From positions 2,418,001 through 2,482,000 of the forward strand of contig OZ241742.1 in the NCBI GenBank assembly GCA_965200955.1: 64,000 nt of DNA, read 5' to 3'. The translations under genes were made by a program, and so were the position numbers. Position 1 is the first letter of the stretch. Each line of letters opens with the position of its first letter. This document shows, piece after piece, positions 48,219 to 57,594 of the stretch. The notes under the pieces are model-generated. The model had not been told where the DNA came from and searched no databases. It saw only the letters and a program-made list of their open reading frames with translations. This DNA comes from Bin80 sp026708685. GTDB lineage: Bacteria; Bacteroidota; Rhodothermia; Rhodothermales; Bin80.

Positions 48219-50227
48219 TTGATTCAGTGGAATGATCAACGAATGAAGGAGGAATATTGAAGGAACTTGAACCAACGGAGTTTGCACTGGAACAGCGGAA
48301 AATTCAAGATGCCCATCTCAAGGAAAAGCGAAAAAAACTTGAGATCATTCTCCGAAATAAGATCCAGCTGGAAAGAGGAAAATGTATCCCTGTAATTCTT
48401 GATGAACTTGCCAATATCTATTTTGACAATCCAAATTCAGAAAAAAAAGAATCCATACACATGTCTAAAAGACTATTTTGAAGGAGATGATGATCTGGTG
48501 AAAGCAACCCTGATAGGATTTCGTGGCCTATTACAAGACCGTGATGACCTTCCAGATCTCGCGGATATCGCTCAACTTCATCAAGAGGGCAGAAGATCAT
48601 TGATCGCACTTCCTTGTCTTGCAGCAATGGTAGAGACATATAAAGCGGGTCATAATCTCAGACAAGTATCAGAATCAGGAATTCTGCGAGCACTGGGATT
48701 TTATCTGGTCACTGAAACACCTCGCATGAAATCCACCTTTATCCTTCACAATGATCATCATTACGAAGTTCCAGATTGGTATAAGCAGATTCTCATGAGC
48801 AATCCAGATGCGATTGCTGAAGCGATGGTTTTGGTTCATAATGCAAATGTTCGTTCAAATCGTCCACCACATAGCCACATGTATGATATGGCTTTTGATT
48901 CGGCTTACGCTCAAGTGGCCCAAAGTGCAGTGTCACGGATGTTTACCGTATTTCCTTCTCGGTGCAACTCTAAGAAATTAGAATCTCTTCATGTAGTTGT
49001 TTGGGGGGCAATTTTGAATCATGGAATGACTAAGCAAGCATTGGAGGATCTGATTACAAGACGGCTGAAGCGTAAGGGGATGGACATCGGACAGCAAGTA
49101 CTGTGGCTGGCGGCTGGATTGTCGGTCATGGGAGAAACCTATCTTGAGAGAGTGATCAGATTTCTTTCAACGGGTCAAGAAATTCGTATGAAGTACATCA
49201 TTGATTTACTGGTTCCGAGTGCCACTGGCCCAGTTGATTTCCACAACATAGAACAATGGAGTTCAAAGGAGATATGTAGACTTGTCCAAATCTTGGGGAG
49301 TCGTATAGATCCTCCGTTATTTGATGATTATGGTATCATAGGTGATGAACATGGGATCAATTCCAAACTATGGAAGCTCTTCAAATGTTGGCTTGGGGAG
49401 TTGAAAAAACGTACTTGTGAAGATGCTAGAAAAAATCTAGATTCTTTGGGATCTGATGAACATCTTTTGGAATGGAAAAAAGAGATTGCAATGGCCCAGA
49501 AAGAGCAATCGAAACATCGTCGTATGGAAAAGTACTCAGATTTAAGATTGGACCAGATTCAGGAAGCCTTACGTAATGGAGTCCCAGCAAATGCTGCTGA
49601 CCTTGTAGGACTAACGCTAATACTCTTGAAAATTTTGCTGATTATATACGTCATGATTCAACTAATTCATGGCATGATTACTGGGAATGGGATCAGAATC
49701 TCCAAATTCCATCAAAACCAAAACCAAAACCGATAAACGATTGCCGAGATACATTGTTAATTCATTTATCTTCCGAGCTGGAAAAGTATCAAGTTGATGG
49801 AGGGACAGAGGGCTTTTGGGCAGAACATCAAAGATCTGATATACGAGTGTCGTATGGTTCTAACATCTCAATACTAGTTCATATCAAGAAAAATTCTCAC
49901 ATAGATATATGGCGGGGGTTGACTGATCAACTTGTATTGAACTACACCCGAGATCCAAAATCACACGGATACGGAGTTTATGTAGTATTTTGGTTTGGAG
50001 CAGAGAGACAATTTATGAGGGTTGTTTCTCCAGATGGGGATATCCCCAAGAAACCCACAGAACTAAAAGAGTTGCTAATCAAGCGGCTTGATCCAAAACT
50101 CCGCAAAAGAATTCATGTCGTCATTCTTGATGTGTCTGAATCTGGAAGGTTAGGTAATCATTCGTGAATACCCCATTAGAGTTAACGATTTAAGTTGACG
50201 TGAACAATAGTGAATCATTTCAAGGGT

Positions 50228-50325
50228 GAGGCGTTTGCAAAATATCTGCGTTTTAGAAAAAATAATGCACTGAAGCACTTCTGGTGCGTTTTTGGGAGTT
50301 GATCCTGAGGTTTTGCAAAAGGCTC
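50228..50325 (+). mobile_element. MITE copy D (98 bp) with target duplication GGGT
   Basis: It starts GAGGCGTTTGCAAAATATC and ends GGTTTTGCAAAAGGCTC, with central GCAC...GGTGC hairpin remnant. GGGT flanks both sides (50224-50227 and 50326-50329). It lies in the gap between the dead NACHT gene and the helicase gene, about 180 bases upstream of the helicase start. Confidence 0.88.
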
Positions 50326-50453
50326 GGGTTATACACTCTCGTTGTGGATAAAAATTGCCGTTTTTGGAAAAGTGAAAGATACTTGATCTGGTCTACAGTT
50401 TAGAGATAACTCATGAAACTTATATTTCATTCAATGAACTCTCTATCGTAGTA

Positions 50454-50481
50454 TTGTATTTAGTATTTCCTGTTGTATATT
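50454..50481 (+). promoter_or_regulatory. Possible promoter for the helicase operon
   Basis: TTGTAT at 50454-50459 and TATATT at 50476-50481 are separated by 16 bases, close to a sigma-70-type -35/-10 pair, and end 25 bases before the TTG start codon. The region is AT-rich, so chance occurrence is possible. Confidence 0.3.
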
Positions 50482-50506
50482 TCTCACAAATCAAATGGTG
50501 CATTAA

Positions 50507-53500
50507 TTGCAATTAGAAGATTTACAACCAAAATCTATATTGAAAGGGTTAATCCCTGACGAATCTGTCACTGTTGTCAGTGTTGAATGGTTCGGTTCGG
50601 ATGTAATTGATTTAGTCTACAAGTCTGATTCGGGTAGCATCTCGAACGAATTACTCAATCGTGAAGATGAGAGCAGGATTTCAATTATTAGTGAGGAAAG
50701 TACTTGGAGTTTTGATGGTAATGGTTCAGATTTTAGATTGGTTTCCGAGGCACAGCGCATCCGATTAGCCCATTTATTTGATCCATTACTAGCAATCCAC
50801 ACTTCTAATGTAAGGCCATTACCTCATCAAATTTCGGCAGTCTATGATGAAATGATACCCCGGCAACCTCTTCGCTTTCTTTTAGCCGATGATCCTGGTG
50901 CTGGCAAAACAATTATGGCTGGATTACTGATCAAAGAATTGATGGCACGGGGAGATATTGAAAGATGTCTTATCGTATGTCCTGGTAGTTTGGCTGAGCA
51001 ATGGCAAGGTGAATTATATCATCGGTTTCAACTTGAATTTGATGTCTTGACCAATGAGAAACTTAACTATGCCCGAACGAATAATTGGTTTCTTGAAGAA
51101 AATTTAGTTATAGCCCGTCTTGATAAATTATCCAGAGATGATAGCATTCCAGATAAATTGAAAGCACCTGATGCCGAGTGGGATTTAGTTGTTGTTGATG
51201 AGGCTCACAAAATGTCAGCAACTTTCTTCGGCGGTGAAATCAAATACACTAAACGGTATCGCCTTGGTCAACTCTTATCTGGACTGACCCGACATCTTTT
51301 ATTGATGACAGCTACCCCACACAATGGTAAAGAAACAGATTTTCAGCTTTTTTTAGCATTATTAGACGGAGATCGTTTTGAAGGTCGGTTTAGAGATGGG
51401 GTTCACAAAACTGACGTATCCGACTTGATGCGAAGAATGGTCAAAGAAAAGCTAGTTAAATTTGATGGTAAACCTCTTTTCCCTGAACGTATTGCGAATA
51501 CTGTTGCATATCAACTCTCAGAGGATGAACAAAACCTGTATCTGTCTGTGACAGATTATGTTAAAGAAGAATTCTCGCGAGTAGATGAATTGGGGAATCG
51601 CCAGAGGGCTGGAACTGTTGGATTTGCATTGACTCTTCTACAGCGGCGCCTAGCTTCATCTCCCGAGGCTATTTACCAGTCTTTATGCAGAAGGTGCAAG
51701 CGTCTTGAAAGCGTGTTATCTGAACTTTTAGCTGTTACGAGAGGGCATCAAGTGACATCTAATTCTGCATTTACGGACCTACCTTCCGAAGTAATTGAAG
51801 ACCTTGATGATATTCCTGAAAATGAATTTCAGGATGTTGAGTCTGAAATTCTTGATAGAGCAACAGCATCTCAATCCATTAACGAACTTGAAGCTGAAAT
51901 TAAAACTTTGAAAACTCTTGAATCCCACGCACTGGCAGTTAGGGACTCTGGAAAAGATACCAAGTGGAACGAGCTGGCTACGATTCTTGACGAGATTTTT
52001 GTTGTACAAGACATAAGTTCCAATTTTGAAAATCAAAAAAAAACAAATTCATCATCTAACTTGATGCCCACTGGTGCTCATGGCAAAAAAATTGTGATAT
52101 TCACCGAACATTTAGATTCCCTCAGGTATTTAGAAAACCGTATGATTACCCGTGTAGGTCGTCCTGAAGCCATCAAGGTTATTCACGGGGGCGTAGGACG
52201 TAAGGAGAGGCTTGCCATTCAGGAAGCATTCTGGCATGATCCTACTGTTCAAATTTTACTAGCAACTGATGCTGCGAGCGAAGGAATTAATCTTCACAGT
52301 GCTCATTTAATGGTTAACTATGACCTTCCATGGAATCCGAACCGTTTGGAACAACGGTTTGGTCGTATCCACAGAATTGGTCAGTCGGAAGTCTGCCATC
52401 TTTGGAATTTAGTAGCTGAAGATACTCGCGAAGGAGATGTGTATCGTACTCTATTGGACAAACTGAATCAGGCACGTGAATCTTTAGGTGGACAAGTATT
52501 TGATGTTCTTGGAAAGTTAGAGTTTGAGGGGAAGCCATTACGCAATCTTCTGTTAGACGCAATTCGTTACGGTGAAAAACCTGAGGTTCAAGCACGGCTT
52601 ACGAAAATCATTGACGAAACCCTAAATCCTGATGCATATGGAGAACTTCTGGATGAGCATCAACTCGCTGTTGATATAATGGATACATCACGCTTGCATA
52701 AGATAAGAGACACGATGGAACGTGCAGAGGCTCGCCGGCTCCAACCTCATTATGTTGAATCATTCTTTCTTGAGGCTTTTAGGAGACTTGGCGGTCGCTT
52801 ACAGGAACGTGAACACCGACGTTATGAAGTAAAGCATGTTCCATCATTAATCCGAAGCCTTGATCAAGAGGTTGGAACTGGTATCCCAGTATTACGTCAA
52901 TACGAGAGAGTAGTTTTTGAGAAAGATTTAATATCGATATCTCACGGGAAGGCTACTGCAGCATTTTTAACGCCTGGACATTCGCTATTGAATGCAGTTG
53001 TACATTTAACCCTTCGGAATTATCGATCTCTTCTAAGAAGAGGTGCAGTTCTCATAGATGAAAGAGATTATGGCACTTGTCCCCGTATTCTTTTTTCCAT
53101 CAAACATATTATTCAAGATAGTAATTTTATCAGTGAAAGTGAGCGCCGAACACTTTCTGAAAGAGTCCTCTATGTTGAGATTGATGAGAAAAATCAACCG
53201 AAATATCTTCAGTATGCTCCCTATCTTGACTATCGTCCACTATCAAAGGATGACCCAACAGTTCAAGAACTTCTTGGGAGATCCGAGTGCTCTTGGATAA
53301 GTCGGGATTTAGAAAAGCAAGTCCAGAATTACGCCATTAAAAACGTTGTACAAGACCATCTTAATGAGGTCAAAACTTTTCGGCTATCAATGATTGAAAA
53401 GACCAAAAATGCTGTCAAAGAACGTCTCACCAAAGAGATTGATTATTGGGATCACAGGGCAGATCAGCTCAAATTAGATGAAGCTGCTGGTAAAACTAAT

Positions 53501-54091
53501 GCACGATTACATTGGAGAGATGCTCGACGACGAGCTGAAAATCTTCACAATCGCTTAAAAAATCGTCTTGAAAAATTAAATAGAGATGCTCAAATTTCAT
53601 CTCGTCCTCCAATCATTTTAGGAGGACTCTTAGTGGTCCCAATGGGATTGATTAACAGAATTAAGTCAAAATCAGAGGCACAGCCTAAAATTGATACCCA
53701 AGTGGTAGCAACAAAAGCCAGAGAGATAGTAATGAATATTGAGAGAGATCTAGGCTATTTACCCATAGATCGCGAGTTAGAAAAATTAGGTTATGATATT
53801 GAGAGCCAAGATAATAGTAATAATACCCTGAGATTCATTGAAGTAAAAGGACGGAGGAGTGATGCTGAACATGTAACTGTAACCCGTAATGAAATTCTAT
53901 ACTCATTAAATAAACCCGAGCAGTTCATTTTGGCGTTAGTTCTATTTGACCAAGATGGTCAATGCATTGAAGTTTCTTATATTGACAAACCGTTTCAAAG
54001 TGAACCTGATTTTGGTGTTACTAGTGTGAATTATAGTTTGAAGAATCTTCTTGAAATTGGAAGTGACCCTCGAGAATATCACAAATTCTGA
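50507..54091 (+). CDS. SNF2-type helicase with C-terminal DUF3883 domain
   Basis: A 1194-residue superfamily 2 ATPase. The start is TTG because a stop codon lies directly upstream in frame and homologous proteins begin at this segment ('LEDLQPKSILKGLIP'). Motifs: I 'DDPGAGKT' (128-135), II 'DEAH' (231-234), III 'TATPHNG' (268-274), V 'ATDAASEGINL' and VI 'QRFGRIHRIGQ' (about 620-630), the last typical of the SNF2/RapA group. An accessory region follows. The C-terminus (about 1070-1180) is DUF3883-like with 'LRFIEVKGRRSDAEHVTVTRN', whose E-x-K resembles a PD-(D/E)XK nuclease site. Such helicases accompany DUF499 ATPases and DUF1156 methyltransferases in defence loci, comparable to the DISARM drmD class. 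It is the first gene of the cassette. Confidence 0.92.
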   Translation: MQLEDLQPKSILKGLIPDESVTVVSVEWFGSDVIDLVYKSDSGSISNELLNREDESRISIISEESTWSFDGNGSDFRLVSEAQRIRLAHLFDPLLAIHTSNVRPLPHQISAVYDEMIPRQPLRFLLADDPGAGKTIMAGLLIKELMARGDIERCLIVCPGSLAEQWQGELYHRFQLEFDVLTNEKLNYARTNNWFLEENLVIARLDKLSRDDSIPDKLKAPDAEWDLVVVDEAHKMSATFFGGEIKYTKRYRLGQLLSGLTRHLLLMTATPHNGKETDFQLFLALLDGDRFEGRFRDGVHKTDVSDLMRRMVKEKLVKFDGKPLFPERIANTVAYQLSEDEQNLYLSVTDYVKEEFSRVDELGNRQRAGTVGFALTLLQRRLASSPEAIYQSLCRRCKRLESVLSELLAVTRGHQVTSNSAFTDLPSEVIEDLDDIPENEFQDVESEILDRATASQSINELEAEIKTLKTLESHALAVRDSGKDTKWNELATILDEIFVVQDISSNFENQKKTNSSSNLMPTGAHGKKIVIFTEHLDSLRYLENRMITRVGRPEAIKVIHGGVGRKERLAIQEAFWHDPTVQILLATDAASEGINLHSAHLMVNYDLPWNPNRLEQRFGRIHRIGQSEVCHLWNLVAEDTREGDVYRTLLDKLNQARESLGGQVFDVLGKLEFEGKPLRNLLLDAIRYGEKPEVQARLTKIIDETLNPDAYGELLDEHQLAVDIMDTSRLHKIRDTMERAEARRLQPHYVESFFLEAFRRLGGRLQEREHRRYEVKHVPSLIRSLDQEVGTGIPVLRQYERVVFEKDLISISHGKATAAFLTPGHSLLNAVVHLTLRNYRSLLRRGAVLIDERDYGTCPRILFSIKHIIQDSNFISESERRTLSERVLYVEIDEKNQPKYLQYAPYLDYRPLSKDDPTVQELLGRSECSWISRDLEKQVQNYAIKNVVQDHLNEVKTFRLSMIEKTKNAVKERLTKEIDYWDHRADQLKLDEAAGKTNARLHWRDARRRAENLHNRLKNRLEKLNRDAQISSRPPIILGGLLVVPMGLINRIKSKSEAQPKIDTQVVATKAREIVMNIERDLGYLPIDRELEKLGYDIESQDNSNNTLRFIEVKGRRSDAEHVTVTRNEILYSLNKPEQFILALVLFDQDGQCIEVSYIDKPFQSEPDFGVTSVNYSLKNLLEIGSDPREYHKF

Positions 54092-54122
54092 TGCATATAA
54101 GTTTAATAATGACTCATCTCAA

Positions 54123-54220
54123 GATACTTTTCCAAAATCTCTATGTTTTGATAGAAATATTGACTTGGAGTATCGGTGAAGCATTTTTCAGAGTTTGCTG
54201 GAGGTTTACATTCTGGGTTC
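54123..54220 (+). mobile_element. Decayed MITE copy E
   Basis: GATACTTTTCCAAAATCTC, then 'ATAGAAATATTG', then 'GAAGCATTTTTCAGA' and 'GGAGGTTTACA' line up with copy C over about 98 bases, but the right terminal repeat is strongly diverged and no clear target duplication remains (ATCT at 54116 and 54221 is a possible pair). It lies in the 209-bp gap between the helicase and the DUF499 gene and is clearly older than copies A and C. Confidence 0.55.
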
Positions 54221-54300
54221 ATCTGTATAATTCATTCCATTGCTGGTTCTATACTCAAATAATGGATGTCTGATTTATTAACTTTGAGACTCACTTTAAT

Positions 54301-57300
54301 ATGGCATTGACGAATTTTGAACGCGTTGGCAAAGCTTTGACGCTTCTAAAAATTGGACTCGCACCTTTTGTTGAGCGAGAAATACATATAGCAATCAAGG
54401 AAAACAAGGTTGACCATAAAACCTTGGGGCGCTTTACAGATGATCCATACACTGGAGATCATCCTATTACAGATTGGGATGTAGCTGCCTTGCTGAAAGC
54501 AATGAAGGCTACTTGGAAAGATATTTTCAAGAATATTCTTGGACCTGCGGAGCGAAGTTTTATAAGTGAACTGTTAGAGCACCGCAACAAATGGGCTCAT
54601 CAAGATCAATTTTCAAGTGATGATACTCTCAGGGTTCTTGATACCACTGCTCGTTTGCTAACATCTATTTCAGCCCCTCAATCAGAAGAGATAGAAAGAT
54701 TGCGTTTAGAGTTGCTACGCGTTCGCTTTGATCAGCAAATGCGAAGCGAACGCCGCAAAATTGCACCAGCAGTTGGTAGGGCATCTCCAAAGCTTGAACC
54801 TTGGAGATTGGTTGTTACTCCACATAATGATGTTGCAAGTGGGCAATATCATCAGGCGGAGTTCGCAGCGGACCTATGGCAAGTTCATAATGGAGAAGCA
54901 GTTGATGAGTACAGTAATCCAGTGGAATTTTTTCGTCGTACTTTTTTGACAGAAAGCCTTAAAAGTATTTTATCCGGCGGAATCTTACGTGTTACTGGGA
55001 ATGGAGGAGATCCAGTCATTCAGTTTCAAACAAATTTTGGTGGCGGTAAGACTCACTCAATGCTTGCACTTTACCATTTGTTTTCTGGTGTTAATCTTAA
55101 TTCACTTGAGGGGATTGACAATATTTTAGACAACCTTGAGGTATCTGAAATCCCCAAGGTTAAGCGCGTAGTTTTGGTTGGAACTAGCATTTCCCCCGGT
55201 AATCCAGTTACAAAGCCAGATGGTACAGTCGTTCGTACTCTATGGGGCGAACTTGCTTGGCAGTTAGGCGGATACGATGCATATCAGATAATTGAAAAAG
55301 ACGATGAACATGCTACGAGCCCAGGGTATAGATTACGTGAGTTGTTAATGCAGTATGGTCCCTGTCTAATCCTAATTGATGAATGGGTTGCATATGCCCG
55401 ACAACTTCACGATGATAACGATTTAGCAGGGGGTAGTTTTGAAACTCAATTTACCTTTGCACAAGCTCTCACAGAATCAGTGAAAGGGGCCACGAATTGT
55501 CTTTTGGTTGTGAGTTTACCTGCTTCCGATTCTTCAAATTCACCATTTCAGCAAGCTGATGACCTTGAGGTTGGAGGACAACGTGGTCGGGAAGCTCTGG
55601 ATCGACTCTGCAATGTGATAGGGCGTATTGAATCTTCATGGAGACCAGCAAGTGCCGATGAAGGATTTGAAATTGTTAGACGAAGGTTGTTCAAGCCGTT
55701 AACGGATCCTAATCAGTTTAGAACCCGAGATCTTGTCTCACGTGAATTTGTTGATCTCTACCGCCGCGAATCTAATGACTTCCCTCAGGAGTGCAGAGAG
55801 TCAGATTATGAAAAAAGGATTCAAGCTGCATACCCGATTCATCCTGAGGTATTTGATAGGCTATACTCAGATTGGTCTACATTGGTCAGATTTCAGAGAA
55901 CGAGGGGTGTTCTCCGTTTAATGGCAGCAGTAATTCACAATCTATGGGAGAAAGGGGACCGGAGTCCTCTTATACTACCCGCCTCTATTTCTATTGATGA
56001 GCACCATGTACTTTCTGAACTTACTCGCTACTTATCCGATGATTGGAAACCAATCATCGAAAAAGATATTGATGGAACTCAATCAACCCCTGTAAGGATT
56101 GATGCAGAAATTTCAAATTTAGGTAAATACTCTGCCTGTCGCCGTGTTGCTAGAGCAATATATCTTGGATCTGCTCCAACGATTGGGTCGCTACATCGAG
56201 GAATAGAGGATCGGAGAATTAAACTAGGTTGTGTACTTCCAGGTGAGCAGCATGCGGTATTTGGTGACGCATTAAGGAGACTATCTAATAAATCAACTTA
56301 TCTTTATCAGGATGGAACGAGTTACTGGTATGATACTAGGCCGACGGTTGGAAAGCTTGCAACAGACCGTGCAGAAGAGCTATTGAGAAAAACAGACCAT
56401 GTTCAGACCGAAATAGAAAACCAATTACGAGATGCATTGAAGAATACGGGTGGATTCGGTAGTATCCATGTCGCCCCTAAATCCGGCCATGATATTATAG
56501 ATACCTTTGATACTCGCCTTGTTGTCCTTGGTATTGACCATGTATACCACAAAGATGGCAATTCACCTGCACAACTTCATGCCGGAAAATTACTAGAAAG
56601 CAGGGGCTCATCTCCGCGCCAGTACCGTAATGCTTTAGTTTTTCTTGCACCCGATCAAACCCGTCGGCAAGATCTACAAGATGCAATGAGGCGGTATCTT
56701 GCATGGAATTCCATTGTTGAAGAAAGTGGTAGATTGAATTTATCGCAACAGCAGATCAAGCAGGCAGAGCAAGGAAAAAACTCATCCCTTGAAGCAGTCA
56801 CTGTGCAGATTCCAGAAACTTATCAGTGGTTACTCGTACCCGTACAATCTCAGCCTAAAGATGCGACTTCATGGGAAATTATCCGCCTTCGGGGACAAGG
56901 ATTCTTAGCTGAGCGTGTTTCAAGACGACTGCAAACTGAGGAATTGATGGTTGATAGTTTTTCTGGAACTCGTCTTCGCATGGAACTTGACTCAATTCCT
57001 CTGTGGGATGGAAACCATATAGAAATCCGACAAATGGTTGAATACTTTGCAAGATACCCATATCTGCAACGTGTCAGCAAACCTCAAGTACTATTACGAT
57101 CTATTGAAGATGGATTAAGACTGATAAGTTGGGATAGTGAGAGTTTTGCATATGCTGACAGTTTCAACGAAGAAACTAGAAGTTATGTCGGGCTTAGTAT
57201 CCAACAGTCCTTAAGCCTCAACGATATTTACTCTCGAAGCCTTGTAGTAAGATCTAACATCGCCATTAGACAAATCAATGAGCAACACACTAATGATAAT

Positions 57301-57588
57301 CCTGAGAATGATGATGATGGTGGCCAAACCCCAGATCCTACTCCAATAAAGCTTAATAAGCGGTTTTATGGATCGGTAACACTAGATGTCAATGATGTAA
57401 ATCGTGATTCTTCCGTCATTATGGAAGAAATTGTCAATCATTTGTTACAACTTGAAGGTGCGGAAGTAACAGTATCTTTTGAAATATGTGCTGACATTCC
57501 ACATGGAATTCCTCAAGACACGGAGAGAACTGTCATTGAAAATTGCAAGGCCCTCCACTTCACGACTACGGATTTAGAAGCAAGATAA
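54301..57588 (+). CDS. DUF499 AAA+ ATPase with N-terminal HEPN-like domain
   Basis: A 1095-residue protein. Residues 1-125 resemble a Swt1-like HEPN domain, with the R-x4-H motif in 'RNKWAH' (Arg95, His100), often an RNase or RNA-binding site. The DUF499 ATPase core has Walker A 'QTNFGGGKTHSM' (Lys250) and Walker B 'CLILIDEW' (Asp360-Glu361), with 'VVSLPASDSSN' after it. The rest (about 450-1090) is a long helical region with an acidic linker near residue 1010. DUF499 proteins (COG1483) partner DUF1156 methyltransferases and SNF2 helicases in antiviral-type clusters. The first recombinase gene starts 6 bases after its stop. Confidence 0.9.
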   Translation: MALTNFERVGKALTLLKIGLAPFVEREIHIAIKENKVDHKTLGRFTDDPYTGDHPITDWDVAALLKAMKATWKDIFKNILGPAERSFISELLEHRNKWAHQDQFSSDDTLRVLDTTARLLTSISAPQSEEIERLRLELLRVRFDQQMRSERRKIAPAVGRASPKLEPWRLVVTPHNDVASGQYHQAEFAADLWQVHNGEAVDEYSNPVEFFRRTFLTESLKSILSGGILRVTGNGGDPVIQFQTNFGGGKTHSMLALYHLFSGVNLNSLEGIDNILDNLEVSEIPKVKRVVLVGTSISPGNPVTKPDGTVVRTLWGELAWQLGGYDAYQIIEKDDEHATSPGYRLRELLMQYGPCLILIDEWVAYARQLHDDNDLAGGSFETQFTFAQALTESVKGATNCLLVVSLPASDSSNSPFQQADDLEVGGQRGREALDRLCNVIGRIESSWRPASADEGFEIVRRRLFKPLTDPNQFRTRDLVSREFVDLYRRESNDFPQECRESDYEKRIQAAYPIHPEVFDRLYSDWSTLVRFQRTRGVLRLMAAVIHNLWEKGDRSPLILPASISIDEHHVLSELTRYLSDDWKPIIEKDIDGTQSTPVRIDAEISNLGKYSACRRVARAIYLGSAPTIGSLHRGIEDRRIKLGCVLPGEQHAVFGDALRRLSNKSTYLYQDGTSYWYDTRPTVGKLATDRAEELLRKTDHVQTEIENQLRDALKNTGGFGSIHVAPKSGHDIIDTFDTRLVVLGIDHVYHKDGNSPAQLHAGKLLESRGSSPRQYRNALVFLAPDQTRRQDLQDAMRRYLAWNSIVEESGRLNLSQQQIKQAEQGKNSSLEAVTVQIPETYQWLLVPVQSQPKDATSWEIIRLRGQGFLAERVSRRLQTEELMVDSFSGTRLRMELDSIPLWDGNHIEIRQMVEYFARYPYLQRVSKPQVLLRSIEDGLRLISWDSESFAYADSFNEETRSYVGLSIQQSLSLNDIYSRSLVVRSNIAIRQINEQHTNDNPENDDDGGQTPDPTPIKLNKRFYGSVTLDVNDVNRDSSVIMEEIVNHLLQLEGAEVTVSFEICADIPHGIPQDTERTVIENCKALHFTTTDLEAR

Positions 57589-57594
57589 AACCAA

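Larger units (their letters stand above)
43831..50167 (+). pseudogene. NACHT NTPase defence-type gene, broken by IS1380, MITE, stops and frameshifts
   Basis: Fragments across 6.3 kb reassemble into one large protein. N-terminus: Walker A 'LGDPEMGKST' (residues 41-50), Walker B 'LFIDGLDEV', then 'RPSSWF'. The frame is interrupted at 'LGLDG' by the IS and resumes 'VLGNPLLLDLL', then 'FHRLVAEFLGACYLN' and 'LRGLAAWLATL'. TGA at 47021 and TAA at 47096 are in frame. Frameshifts fall near 47470, 48050, 48439 (a run of eight A) and 49610. A MITE sits at 48121. The last piece has 'SDIRVSYG', 'VHIKKNSHIDIW' and 'YTRDPKSHGYGVYVVFWFG', a C-terminal domain known to me from large NACHT proteins and resembling a restriction-endonuclease fold. 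Intact relatives are thought to be antiviral STAND NTPases. Confidence 0.85.
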
